Of a stretch of 64,000 bases of DNA, positions 24,670 to 33,771 are shown in pieces. Under the pieces are notes generated by a model that made no database searches, was not told the origin of the DNA, and worked only from the letters and a program-made list of their open reading frames with translations. Source of the DNA: UBA12191 sp009937185 (GTDB lineage Bacteria; Planctomycetota; UBA8108; UBA1146); contig CALJGL010000010.1 in assembly GCA_938075155.1 (NCBI GenBank), positions 1 to 64,000 on the forward strand, written 5' to 3'. Made by a program: the position numbers and the translations under genes. Numbering within the stretch: the stretch's first letter is position 1; every line of letters begins with the position of its first letter.

Positions 24670-26142
24670 CTAGCCGAGGATCGTTTCTACTGAAATTCTG
24701 GAGAGTTCCACCAGCCAGTCGGGAAAGAGCCCGACAATAATAGTGGCAATCCCACAGACTCCAACTGTGAACTGAACACCCCAGGGTGCAGGAATCAGGT
24801 CGAATGAAGATCTCGGATCCCTAAACCACATCGCGACCACAGGTCGCAAGTAATAGTAAACACTGACGAGGGAGGTCAATATTCCAATGATGGCGATCTG
24901 GATAAAGCCTGCACCGATCGCATCGCTAAAGATCATGAGTTTGCCGATGAATCCTGCGGTCAGAGGGATTCCTGCGAGTGAAATCAGAGCGATCGTGAAA
25001 CCGAGTGCCAACATGGGGCGACTCTTCGCCAAGCCATTCAGGTCACCAATGTTATCCCTATCTGTAGATACACTGAGCGCCGTTAAGACACCAAACGCCG
25101 CCAATGTGGTGGCTGCGTATGCGCACAGATAGAAGGGGAGACTGGCTCCAATGGAAAGATCGTTTCCGGAGAGAGCGACCACGACCGGAATCATCAGGTA
25201 TCCACTGTGTGCGATTCCTGAATAGGCGAGCATCCGCTTGAGGCTCTGCTGATTCAGCGCTGCCAAGTTTCCAAGAATCATCGTAACGACAGAGAGAGCG
25301 ACAAGAATCTGATCGAGATATGCGCCTCCACCGGAGTGGTACAGGAACCGACACAGAGCAAAGAAACTGGCTGATTTTACTGCGACAGCCATCCAGCCTG
25401 CGGCGAGCACAGGGGCTCCTTGGTAGACGTCAGGAACCCATGAATGGAAGGGGACCACGCCTACTTTGAAGGCGAAGCCGATCAGGACCATCAAGACGCC
25501 GACGGCAAACAAGGCATCTGAACTGGCCCCGGAAGCGGCGATATCGGAGAGCGACAGTGAGCCACCGGAAAGTCCATAAACAAGAGCCATGCCGAAAAGC
25601 AAGAATCCACTTGAGAATGCACCCATGACGAAATACTTGAATGCGCCTTCACTGGCCGATTTATTCTCTTTGAAAAATCCAGCCAAGACGTATACCGCAA
25701 GCGACAAGGTCTCAATGGCTACGAATATTGAAACAAGATTCGTCGCCTGACAAAGGAGAACCATCGCTCCTGCACTGAAACTGATCAGACTGTGAAATTC
25801 TGCTTTGTTGTTACCGCTACTCGAAAGATATCCACCAGACATCAGAGTCACGAACAAGCTTGTAACGATGATGACACCGGCGCCCAGACGTCCAAACAGA
25901 TCGTCAGTCATCGCTCCTGCATACAGCTCACCGGTAGAAGCCAAGGTTCCTTGGACAAAGAGCGAGGCAAAAGCGACGAGTGCTCCGGTCACTCCGATCA
26001 TCGCCAGATGAGTTTTTTCATGACGAGAAGTTTTCGAGGTGTCCCCGAGATCAGATAACAGCTGGATCAGGCCGGTGATGAACAGGAAGCCTGCAGGAAG
26101 TACTGCAAGGATTTCCGCTCTAGAGAGGCTCAGTGGTTCCAT
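24670..26142 (-). CDS. nuoN: NADH-quinone oxidoreductase subunit N
   Basis: 490 residues with about 14 hydrophobic segments, one of the three antiporter-like proton-pumping subunits of complex I in the inner membrane. Family signatures include FSLSYLVSIF-like VSIFVAIETLSLAVYVLAGF, KYFVMGAFSSGFLLFG, the key lysine in GFAFKVGVVPFHSWVPDVYQGAP, and RMLAYSGIAHSGYLM. It is the last gene of the nuo operon, nine bases after nuoM. Confidence 0.96.
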   Translation of the reverse strand: MEPLSLSRAEILAVLPAGFLFITGLIQLLSDLGDTSKTSRHEKTHLAMIGVTGALVAFASLFVQGTLASTGELYAGAMTDDLFGRLGAGVIIVTSLFVTLMSGGYLSSSGNNKAEFHSLISFSAGAMVLLCQATNLVSIFVAIETLSLAVYVLAGFFKENKSASEGAFKYFVMGAFSSGFLLFGMALVYGLSGGSLSLSDIAASGASSDALFAVGVLMVLIGFAFKVGVVPFHSWVPDVYQGAPVLAAGWMAVAVKSASFFALCRFLYHSGGGAYLDQILVALSVVTMILGNLAALNQQSLKRMLAYSGIAHSGYLMIPVVVALSGNDLSIGASLPFYLCAYAATTLAAFGVLTALSVSTDRDNIGDLNGLAKSRPMLALGFTIALISLAGIPLTAGFIGKLMIFSDAIGAGFIQIAIIGILTSLVSVYYYLRPVVAMWFRDPRSSFDLIPAPWGVQFTVGVCGIATIIVGLFPDWLVELSRISVETILG

Positions 26143-26151
26143 CTTATCTCC

Positions 26152-27651
26152 CTAGTTCTGCAGTAACTGGACGTAAAGACTCAGCGTCGGCTCCACCAGA
26201 TTGGTGAAGGAGGACGGGTAAAGTCCCAGCCAGACCATGAGGACGACGAAAGGGCTCAGGTAAATGATTTCTCTCAAATTGAGATCTTTTACCTCTTTGT
26301 TGGCTTCGTGAACAACCGGTCCGAAAAGGAACGCTTTCACCATCTTGAGCATGTAAAGCGCTCCAAGGACAACACCTGTTGCCGCCAGCATTCCCCAAAG
26401 AGGATCTGCTCGGAAGGCTCCAAAGAGAATCAAAAATTCTCCAACGAATCCATTCAATCCGGGTAGGCCGATGCTCGACAGGACAGCGATGATGAAGAAC
26501 ACAGAATAGACAGGAACTACGCTAGCAAGCCCGCCATAATCAGCGAGTTCACGAGTGTGTCTGCGTTCGTAAATGATACCTATCATCAAGAACAGCATTC
26601 CTGTCGACAATCCGTGATTGACCATTTGAAGTATTGCACCGGTCAGGGATTCCACATCTGTCATGAAGCAGGCAAGGACTACGAACCCCAAGTGACTGAC
26701 CGATGAGTATGCGATCAGTTTCTTGATATCCGTTTGCACTAATGCCATGCAGGCACCAAAAATGATGCCGGTGACAGCCAACCAACAAAATTCCTCACGA
26801 AGATCCATGGCGGCATCGGGGAAGAGTGGTATCGCGAATCTCAACAATCCATAGGTTCCCATTTTGAGCAGAACCCCCGCCAAAACCACGGATCCCGCGG
26901 TGGGGGCCTGAACGTGAGCATCGGGGAGCCATGTATGGAGTGGGAACAAAGGGACCTTGATGGCGAAGGACAATGCGAAGGCCAAGAAGAGCCAGAATTG
27001 TTGGATTCCATCGAGCGGGTGCGTGGTCTTTAGACGTTCCAGTAAGAGGGTCAGATCAAAAGTTCCGGCATGGTTGTAGAGATACAAGATGGCCAGGAAC
27101 ATAAACAAACTGCCCACCATCGTATAGATGAAGAACTTCAGGGCCGCATAAACACGGTCCTTGCCTCCCCAAATACCAATTATGAGATACATCGGAACCA
27201 GCATCGCTTCATAGAAGAGATAGAAGAGAACCAGATCGAGAGCCACAAATGCACCGATCATACCCGTTTGAAGGAGCAATAATGCAATGTGGAATTCCTT
27301 CACCCGGTGATCCACTGCTTTCCATGTGCTCATGAAAACGAAGGGCATGGTGAAACTGGTGAGCAGGATGAGAAGAATTGAGAAACCGTCTACACCGAGA
27401 TGGTATGAGATTCCCAACGATTCTATCCAAGAGTGGTTTTCCTCAAGTTGCATCACGCCCACGCTGGAATCGAAATTTCCAACCATGATCAGTGAGAAAA
27501 GCAATCCAAGGAAACTCACCATGAGCGCTACTTGACGGATGAGAGCTTTGCTATTGCTGTCGATGAGGGCCAGCAATAGAGCACCGAAAGCCGGGGTCAA
27601 TGTGACCAGGCTGAGGATCGGCAGATTGAAAGACTCCAGTTCGGGAATCAT
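26152..27651 (-). CDS. nuoM: NADH-quinone oxidoreductase subunit M
   Basis: 499 residues, antiporter-like membrane subunit of complex I. The signatures HLGVDGFSILLILLTSF, FFIYTMVGSLFMFLA, FAIKVPLFPLHTWLPDAHVQAPTAGSV and KKLIAYSSVSHLGFVV are visible, with the pump Lys and Glu residues kept (FYEAMLVPMYLIIG). Overlaps nuoL by four bases, so translation is coupled. Confidence 0.97.
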   Translation of the reverse strand: MIPELESFNLPILSLVTLTPAFGALLLALIDSNSKALIRQVALMVSFLGLLFSLIMVGNFDSSVGVMQLEENHSWIESLGISYHLGVDGFSILLILLTSFTMPFVFMSTWKAVDHRVKEFHIALLLLQTGMIGAFVALDLVLFYLFYEAMLVPMYLIIGIWGGKDRVYAALKFFIYTMVGSLFMFLAILYLYNHAGTFDLTLLLERLKTTHPLDGIQQFWLFLAFALSFAIKVPLFPLHTWLPDAHVQAPTAGSVVLAGVLLKMGTYGLLRFAIPLFPDAAMDLREEFCWLAVTGIIFGACMALVQTDIKKLIAYSSVSHLGFVVLACFMTDVESLTGAILQMVNHGLSTGMLFLMIGIIYERRHTRELADYGGLASVVPVYSVFFIIAVLSSIGLPGLNGFVGEFLILFGAFRADPLWGMLAATGVVLGALYMLKMVKAFLFGPVVHEANKEVKDLNLREIIYLSPFVVLMVWLGLYPSSFTNLVEPTLSLYVQLLQN

Positions 27652-29645
27652 TGTGCTCCTGCTTTCGCCATGGAGTTCAAGAGGATGTAAATCAAGACGA
27701 GGGCTCCACAGCCGAAGGTCAAAAGATAACCGGGTATGAATCCGGTCTGCATTCTGCGGAACAACTCACCGAGACCTCGCACCAAAAGTGCGGAACCGTT
27801 GACGAGTAGTTTGTCGATAAGGACCTGATCAATCAGGGTATGTAGCAGTTGGCTGATCGCTTCAAAAGGGCGAACGATGACCGCTGCATACATCTCGTCC
27901 ACGTAGAACTTGTTTTCGGAAAGCTTTCCGAGGAATGCTCCCGGAGGACTATTTCTGAATGCCGCGGGTAAGCCACTTCCCTTGCGGTAGAAGAGGAAGC
28001 CCACAAGCAATCCCGCTCCAGCGATCGCGAGACTGATTAACATACTGGTGAATTCGCCAGCATGAAGAGCGACGAGCTCGTCTTTCGTGAGGTCGGTAGG
28101 AGACACATGGAGTCCTGTAAAGTGACCCAGTATCGCATGCCCACCTAAGAACTCTGGAACATTGAGGAATCCGCCAAGTGCGCTGGCAATGGCCAGCACG
28201 AAGAGGGCAAATCCTATCCAACCACCAGGTTCGTGAACTTTACCTTCGAGTTTTTGATCGACCTGACTGTCTCCCCAAAAGGTCATAGCGACACAGCGCA
28301 TCATGTAGAAGGCCGTCATTCCTGCTGTGGCAACAGAGACATACCAGAAGAGACTCGAAAGAGTGTCTCCCTCCATGATTCCTGCCTGGTATCCAGCGAA
28401 CAGGATTTCGTCTTTTGAGAAGAATCCTGCGAGTGGAGGAACTCCTGCAATGGCAAGAGTTCCGATCAGGAATGTGATGTGAGTGAAGGGGAGTTGCTTG
28501 CGCAATCCGCCCATCTTTCGCATGTCCTGTTCGTGGTGCATGGCATGGATCACTGCGCCTGACCCCAAGAAGAGGAGCGCTTTGAAGAATGCATGGGTGA
28601 CCACGTGGAAAAAGGCCGCGGAGAATGCACCCACGCCGATGGCGAAGAACATGTATCCCAGTTGGCTTACTGTTGAGTAGGCCAGAACCTTTTTGATGTC
28701 GTTTTGGGTAAAGGCAATGATGGCTGCCAGTAGTGCTGTGCAAGCTCCAACCACGGCGACAATACTCAGCGCCATCGGGGCCGCTTGAAAGAGTGGCATC
28801 AATCGACAGCATAGATAAACGCCAGATGTCACCATCGTTGCGGCATGAATCAATGCGGAAACGGGGGTGGGTCCTGCCATGGCGTCTGGAAGCCAGACGT
28901 AGAGAGGAATCTGCGCACTTTTTCCGGTTGCTCCGATGAAGAGCAACAAGGCGATTCCGGTGATGACACCCATACCTGCAAAGAGTGATCCTTCGAAGGT
29001 TTCAGAGGCGACTTGGTTGAGGTTGTCAGCATTCACTAATGCGGCTAAATCCAGAGTGCCGAAATGAATCAGACAAAGGAACATACCCAATAGGAATGCC
29101 AAGTCTCCGATTCGGTTAACGATGAAGGCTTTCTTACCCGCAGCGCAATTGGCGTCGTCTTGAAACCAGAAACCGATGAGGAGGTAGGAGCAGAGTCCTA
29201 CACCTTCCCACCCGATGAAGAGGAGAAGTAAATTATCCCCTAAGACCAGAAGGAGCATGAATGTGGTAAAGAGATTCAGGTACGCAAAATAGCGATGGTA
29301 GCCCGGATCACCTTTCATGTAGCCAATCGAATAGAGATGGATCAGTGATCCGACTCCTGTGATGACCAAGCACATGACAGCACTGAGGCCATCGAAATGG
29401 AGCGCAAAGGGAACTTCGAGAAGTCCATCAAGCCAGATCCAGGGGAATCCGTCCCAGTGAAGGGCAGAGACTCCTGTATCGGATACGATTTTTCTCCATG
29501 CGCCAAAGGCGACAGAGAATGCCAGTAGAGGCGCGACCGAGGCCACGATGGATACGGTTCTGTTTCCCATTCGTTTTCCAAGGATTCCATTGATCAGGAA
29601 TCCGAGAAAAGGAAATAGCGGTATCCATAGCAGGTTACTGTCCAA
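27648..29645 (-). CDS. nuoL: NADH-quinone oxidoreductase subunit L
   Basis: 665 residues, the largest antiporter-like subunit, with the C-terminal extension forming the lateral helix along the membrane arm. Signatures: HFDGLSAVMCLVITGVGSLIHLYSIGYM, FIGWEGVGLCSYLLIGFW, GKSAQIPLYVWLPDAMAGPTPVSALIHAATMVTSGVYL and KKVLAYSTVSQLGYMFFA. Length and order are normal. Ten bases after nuoK. Confidence 0.97.
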   Translation of the reverse strand: MDSNLLWIPLFPFLGFLINGILGKRMGNRTVSIVASVAPLLAFSVAFGAWRKIVSDTGVSALHWDGFPWIWLDGLLEVPFALHFDGLSAVMCLVITGVGSLIHLYSIGYMKGDPGYHRYFAYLNLFTTFMLLLVLGDNLLLLFIGWEGVGLCSYLLIGFWFQDDANCAAGKKAFIVNRIGDLAFLLGMFLCLIHFGTLDLAALVNADNLNQVASETFEGSLFAGMGVITGIALLLFIGATGKSAQIPLYVWLPDAMAGPTPVSALIHAATMVTSGVYLCCRLMPLFQAAPMALSIVAVVGACTALLAAIIAFTQNDIKKVLAYSTVSQLGYMFFAIGVGAFSAAFFHVVTHAFFKALLFLGSGAVIHAMHHEQDMRKMGGLRKQLPFTHITFLIGTLAIAGVPPLAGFFSKDEILFAGYQAGIMEGDTLSSLFWYVSVATAGMTAFYMMRCVAMTFWGDSQVDQKLEGKVHEPGGWIGFALFVLAIASALGGFLNVPEFLGGHAILGHFTGLHVSPTDLTKDELVALHAGEFTSMLISLAIAGAGLLVGFLFYRKGSGLPAAFRNSPPGAFLGKLSENKFYVDEMYAAVIVRPFEAISQLLHTLIDQVLIDKLLVNGSALLVRGLGELFRRMQTGFIPGYLLTFGCGALVLIYILLNSMAKAGAQ

Positions 29646-29655
29646 TTCTTCCCCC

Positions 29656-29976
29656 TCAGCCGCTCAACCGGCAAAGTTCGCGAAGGTCGATCGTCTTCCA
29701 TCTTCTCCAGATGAGGAGAAGGAGTGAAAGCCCGATCGCGGCCTCTGCGGCAGCAACTGCTAGTACCATGAGTGTGAAGATCTGTCCGCTGTGTTCGCCT
29801 GAAGGGGTGGAGAGTGCATGCACTCGACCAAATCCGACGAGAGCGATATTGACGGCGTTGAGCATCAACTCTAAAGACATCAGAACGACGAGAATGTTCC
29901 TACGTGCCAACACTCCGTAGATGCCGATGCTGAAAAGTAATGCGCTGAGATAAAGAATTACTGGAAGACTAAACAT
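29656..29976 (-). CDS. nuoK: NADH-quinone oxidoreductase subunit K
   Basis: 106 residues with three transmembrane segments. The conserved glutamate of the second helix is in VLMSLELMLNAVNI, and the third helix carries VLAVAAAEAAIGLSLLLLI with a second conserved Glu; both are needed for proton pumping in the family. Overlaps nuoJ by eight bases. Confidence 0.97.
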   Translation of the reverse strand: MFSLPVILYLSALLFSIGIYGVLARRNILVVLMSLELMLNAVNIALVGFGRVHALSTPSGEHSGQIFTLMVLAVAAAEAAIGLSLLLLIWRRWKTIDLRELCRLSG

Positions 29977-30559
29977 CCTTTACCAGCCTTTCTTCATCGT
30001 TCGAGCCCAATTCAACAGGAGCGGGTTTTGTTTTCATCGCGATGTGAACTGCGCCGATGATTCCCACCAAGATCAGGATAGAGGCGACTTCGAATACGAG
30101 GAGGTGTTTGTGAAACAACTCGTAACCAAAGGCCTCGATCGCTCCATGAGTCTGGGCCACCTCGGGAAGATCGGGAATAGTCCCGGCTTCTGCAAGGGTG
30201 GAGACTGTCTCGGAGTTGCTGATTCCAAAAGTGAGTAGAGAAAACACGAGCAAGGCCACGCCTGCTGCAAAAGTTTTCTCTGTAAATCCACCTTCTTCAG
30301 GAAGGGAATCGTCTCTTGGATTGATCAGCATGATCACGAAAAGGTAAAGGACCATGATGGCACCCGCATAGACGAGCAACTGCATGAATCCAAGGAAGGT
30401 CGCATCCAGCAACATGAAGATTCCTGCGACCATGCCAAACATGACGATCAGGAATAGTGCTGAATAAATCGGGTTTCTTCGTGTCACCACGAGGAATGAG
30501 CTGGCGACCGAAGAGGCCGCCAAGATCCCGAAAATCAGATGTTCTAACCAACCACTCAA
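29969..30559 (-). CDS. nuoJ: NADH-quinone oxidoreductase subunit J
   Basis: 196 residues, five hydrophobic segments. The family opening is recognisable (NPIYSALFLIVMFGMVAGIFMLLDATFLGFMQLLVYAGAIMVLYLFVIMLIN), as is the late helix (VFEVASILILVGIIGAVHIA). It forms part of the membrane arm near the quinone channel. It follows nuoI after 41 bases. Confidence 0.96.
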   Translation of the reverse strand: MSGWLEHLIFGILAASSVASSFLVVTRRNPIYSALFLIVMFGMVAGIFMLLDATFLGFMQLLVYAGAIMVLYLFVIMLINPRDDSLPEEGGFTEKTFAAGVALLVFSLLTFGISNSETVSTLAEAGTIPDLPEVAQTHGAIEAFGYELFHKHLLVFEVASILILVGIIGAVHIAMKTKPAPVELGSNDEERLVKDV

Positions 30560-30600
30560 CTTTTTGCCCCTATCTTCGGGTCTTTGCTCTCACGTGGAGA

Positions 30601-31089
30601 TCAAAGGGAGAGGAGTTTTTCCTTGTTGTAGATTTTTTCACCCCTGCTACGTGAGGGGATGTTGTAGACCGGCGTCAACTCAATGGCGTCACAAGGACAT
30701 GCTTCTTCGCACATGCCGCAGTAAATGCAGCGCATCATGTCAATGTTGAACAAACGAGGCCGTTTTTCTCTATCTCCCCAAGGTGCCTCTTCTGCAACGA
30801 TTTCGATGCAATGAGCAGGGCAAGCCGTGGAACAGAGGAAACAAGCGACGCATTTTTCTCGGCCCAGCTCGTCTCGCTTTAAGCGGTGCTCTCCCCGGTA
30901 TCCCGGAAAGGGTGTCCGCTTCTCAGCTGGGTAATGGATCGTATTCGGCTCGTTGCGAAGTATGTGAGAGAGCGTGTTCGCCAAACCCTTGATAAGGGGC
31001 ATGCCGAAAGTCGCTTTCTCACGCGGCTCCGTTGTCGCCGTTTCGGGTTTTTCTTCGGGGGTCTCTTCGTGGTTTGCCACGGTTGACAC
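30601..31089 (-). CDS. nuoI: NADH-quinone oxidoreductase subunit I
   Basis: 162 residues; carries two 4Fe-4S clusters that pass electrons towards N2. The two motifs are CVACFLCSTACP and CIYCGMCEEACP. The N-terminal 30 residues are hydrophilic and acidic, longer than usual. The start is GTG 31089; a second in-frame GTG at 31080 has AGGAAAGG at a better distance and may be the true one. Confidence 0.96.
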   Translation of the reverse strand: MSTVANHEETPEEKPETATTEPREKATFGMPLIKGLANTLSHILRNEPNTIHYPAEKRTPFPGYRGEHRLKRDELGREKCVACFLCSTACPAHCIEIVAEEAPWGDREKRPRLFNIDMMRCIYCGMCEEACPCDAIELTPVYNIPSRSRGEKIYNKEKLLSL

Positions 31090-31111
31090 CTTTCCTTTAT
31101 TTTGCCGATCC

Positions 31112-32158
31112 CTACCAGGGGAGCGGGATCAACCAGTTCCAGCCGAGCACTCCAGAGAGAGCTGTCAGTCCAAGGTTTAGCAAGGACAAGGGAATGAAGA
31201 CTTTCCAGCCGATTCCCATCAACTGGTCATATCGGAATCTGGGAAGCGTCCAACGAACCCAGATATAGAAGAACAACAAGACCAACAATTTGCTCATGAA
31301 AATACCGATGGAAAGAGCGATATCGCCCAATCCCGGAGTCGTTGGGATCTCTACCCAAGGAAGACTCCAGCCACCGAGGAACATGGTCACCATCAATGCT
31401 GACATTGTGATCATGGCGACATATTCACCCATGAAGAACATGGCAAATTTCAAACCTGTGTATTCTGTGTGAAAACCTCCCACCAATTCGGCTTCACATT
31501 CTGGAAGGTCGAAAGGGAGTCGGTTTGTTTCCGCAAATGCTGCAACAAGGAATATTCCAGCGGCCAGAGGCTGTTGGAATATATTCCATCCTAGTGTTCC
31601 TGCTAAATGCTGCTGGCGAATGATGCTATTGAGGTCGACGGTCTCTGCTGTCATAAGAATTGCAATGATGGAGAGTCCGAGTGCGACTTCGTAACTGATC
31701 ATTTGCGCGGAAGCTCTCAAGCCTCCTAGCAACGAGTACTTGTTATTGGATGCCCAGCCACCAAAGGCGAGTCCGTAAACAGAGAATCCACCTATTGTCA
31801 GAAGGAAGATCACTCCGACGTCAAAAGAGGCGACCTGAAGATCGATGCCTACCGGGATGACGGTGAAAGCTAGGATGGCAGGTGCATAAACGAGTGCTGG
31901 GCCCAAACGGTAGATCCATTTGTCGACACCTTCTGGTGTCAGATCTTCTTTGAAAGCCAGCTTGATGACGTCTGCCAAAGGCTGAAGAAGTCCCACTGGA
32001 CCGACCTGGTTAGGGCCGATTCGGTCTTGAATCCAAGCGGCGAGGCGTCGCTCAAAGTAAACGAGCAGCGGCACGATTTGGAGGACCGCTGCGAAGATGA
32101 CGACTGCTCTGAGAACAGCGAAGAAAACGTCCATGAGCGGTGATCCAGAGTCGCTCAA
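31112..32158 (-). CDS. nuoH: NADH-quinone oxidoreductase subunit H
   Basis: 348 residues, eight or so transmembrane helices; forms much of the quinone-binding chamber. Signatures: LLVYFERRLAAWIQDRIGPNQVGPVGLLQPLADVIKL, the loop AETNRLPFDLPECEAELVGGFHTEYTGLKFAMFFMGEY, and WVRWTLPRFRYDQLMGIGWK. It overlaps nuoG by four bases. Confidence 0.97.
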   Translation of the reverse strand: MSDSGSPLMDVFFAVLRAVVIFAAVLQIVPLLVYFERRLAAWIQDRIGPNQVGPVGLLQPLADVIKLAFKEDLTPEGVDKWIYRLGPALVYAPAILAFTVIPVGIDLQVASFDVGVIFLLTIGGFSVYGLAFGGWASNNKYSLLGGLRASAQMISYEVALGLSIIAILMTAETVDLNSIIRQQHLAGTLGWNIFQQPLAAGIFLVAAFAETNRLPFDLPECEAELVGGFHTEYTGLKFAMFFMGEYVAMITMSALMVTMFLGGWSLPWVEIPTTPGLGDIALSIGIFMSKLLVLLFFYIWVRWTLPRFRYDQLMGIGWKVFIPLSLLNLGLTALSGVLGWNWLIPLPW

Positions 32159-33771
32159 GATTCACCTCCTTCACTTCCGACGGCGGCCGGTTTTTGTGAG
32201 AGGGGAGTTCCATGATCTCCGAGACTGCTATGGCTATGACCCTCGAAGGCAGCGGACGACTCAGAAAGTTCTCTGAATACACCTGCCGCTGAAAGGCTGC
32301 GCGAACGCAATTCCATGTGAGCCTGAACTTCTTGGAGAATGACGAGTTCGGATGGGAAATTCTGGTCGGTGAGGGATCGACACGAGCGGACTCTTTGAGC
32401 CCTACCGTCTTCATTGATCCATACACCTTCTTTTTCGAGAGGGGCGGTTGCTGGCAGAACCAGCTGAGCTCCCTCAGTCCATGAACCCTGTTGGGTGGCA
32501 AAGACGACCCGGTTCTTTGCAGAGGAGAGTGCGGCATTCAATTCGGCGCCTGCGCCATCGAAGCCATGACCTCCCACAAAGGCGACGACAGTGTCTACGC
32601 TTCCGGAGGTGACGTCGTTAAGAAGTGTCGAGGCGGCAGATCCGAAGATGTCTGCGCCAAATATTTCTTCAACACCTTTGCGATTGGGATATTTTGCAGC
32701 ACTGATCGTAAAGCCTCCGGGGAAGCTTTCTTCAGTTCCGTCTGCAGGTAACCAACCCGCGACCCGTGATCCCGTCATGGAGTCCGCAAGTTGCTTGACC
32801 AAATGAAGTTCTTCACAAGTCATAAATGGATCGACGAGGAAGCCTGTTGAGGAAGAGGACTCCAGTGTTTGCTGAAGTGCTTTACTGGCTTCCGCAGGCA
32901 GTACGGATCCTTCTGTTGTTTGTGCAGTGACCTGTCTGCTGTCAGCGTAGAGGTGTCTCCAGCCATAGCGACCATGGTCACACATCCACCAGTCGTTGAC
33001 GTCCAAGTTTTCTCGAGGCATCAGTCGTTTCACGAAACCATCGAGTGCTTCAACTTCAACATTGCAACCGCGAGAGCAGCCTCCGCATACCGAAGTGGTG
33101 CGATCCATGTTCCAAACACGTGCTTCGTATTTGAAATCGGTAGAGATCAATGCACCCACGGGGCAGATATCGACGGTGTTTCCAGCCATCGCGTTATCGA
33201 TGGGGATTCCAGGGAAGACGTCGACGACCGAACGATCTCCGCGTTCGACAACGCACAGTTCACTGGTGCCACTGATTTCGTCACAGAATCTCACGCAACG
33301 TGTACACACGATGCAGCGATTCCCCCAAATATCGATGGTGGGACCCAACTCTTTGGTGTGCCGAATATTTTTATCTTCGACGAATCGACTGCGATCCGGA
33401 CCATGCTCGTAGGAGTGGTCCTGAAGAGTGCACTCGCCGGCCTTATCACAAACGGGGCAGTCGAGTGGGTGGTTGATCAGTTGGAACTCCATGACCGAAT
33501 CGCGTGCATCGACTGCTTTTTCGCTATCGGTCTGAATCTCAAGTCCCTCTGCAATGCGCTCGGAACAAGAGATGATGGGTTTCGGTGATCGGTTACTTTC
33601 AACCATACAAATCCGGCAGTTACCGGCAATGCTGAGACCGGGGTGGTAACAGAAGCAGGGAATCTCGATCCCATGGACCTTGGCGGCCTCCATGATGGTC
33701 ATTCCCGATTCGTTTTGGACCACTTCTCCGTTAAGGTTCCAGCTGATGAGTTCGTTTGATGTATCAGACAT
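32155..33771 (-). CDS. nuoG: NADH-quinone oxidoreductase subunit G, short form
   Basis: 538 residues against about 680-900 in many bacteria. The iron-sulphur part is complete: 2Fe-2S (CFCYHPGLSIAGNCRIC), the His-ligated 4Fe-4S region (CPVCDKAGECTLQDHSYEHG), 4Fe-4S (CIVCTRCVRFC) and a fourth CxxCxxxC (CGGCSRGC). The molybdopterin-oxidoreductase-like remainder is only about 300 residues and truncated, ending in a Ser/Gly-rich tail. Electron transfer from NuoF to NuoI should be possible, since the lost region holds no cluster of the main chain. Overlaps nuoF by eight bases. Confidence 0.93.
   Translation of the reverse strand: MSDTSNELISWNLNGEVVQNESGMTIMEAAKVHGIEIPCFCYHPGLSIAGNCRICMVESNRSPKPIISCSERIAEGLEIQTDSEKAVDARDSVMEFQLINHPLDCPVCDKAGECTLQDHSYEHGPDRSRFVEDKNIRHTKELGPTIDIWGNRCIVCTRCVRFCDEISGTSELCVVERGDRSVVDVFPGIPIDNAMAGNTVDICPVGALISTDFKYEARVWNMDRTTSVCGGCSRGCNVEVEALDGFVKRLMPRENLDVNDWWMCDHGRYGWRHLYADSRQVTAQTTEGSVLPAEASKALQQTLESSSSTGFLVDPFMTCEELHLVKQLADSMTGSRVAGWLPADGTEESFPGGFTISAAKYPNRKGVEEIFGADIFGSAASTLLNDVTSGSVDTVVAFVGGHGFDGAGAELNAALSSAKNRVVFATQQGSWTEGAQLVLPATAPLEKEGVWINEDGRAQRVRSCRSLTDQNFPSELVILQEVQAHMELRSRSLSAAGVFRELSESSAAFEGHSHSSLGDHGTPLSQKPAAVGSEGGES

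Noticed and set aside
32869..33588. 239-codon open frame on the plus strand inside nuoG
   Set aside because: Antisense to conserved iron-sulphur motifs of NuoG; its composition is a mirror of that gene.
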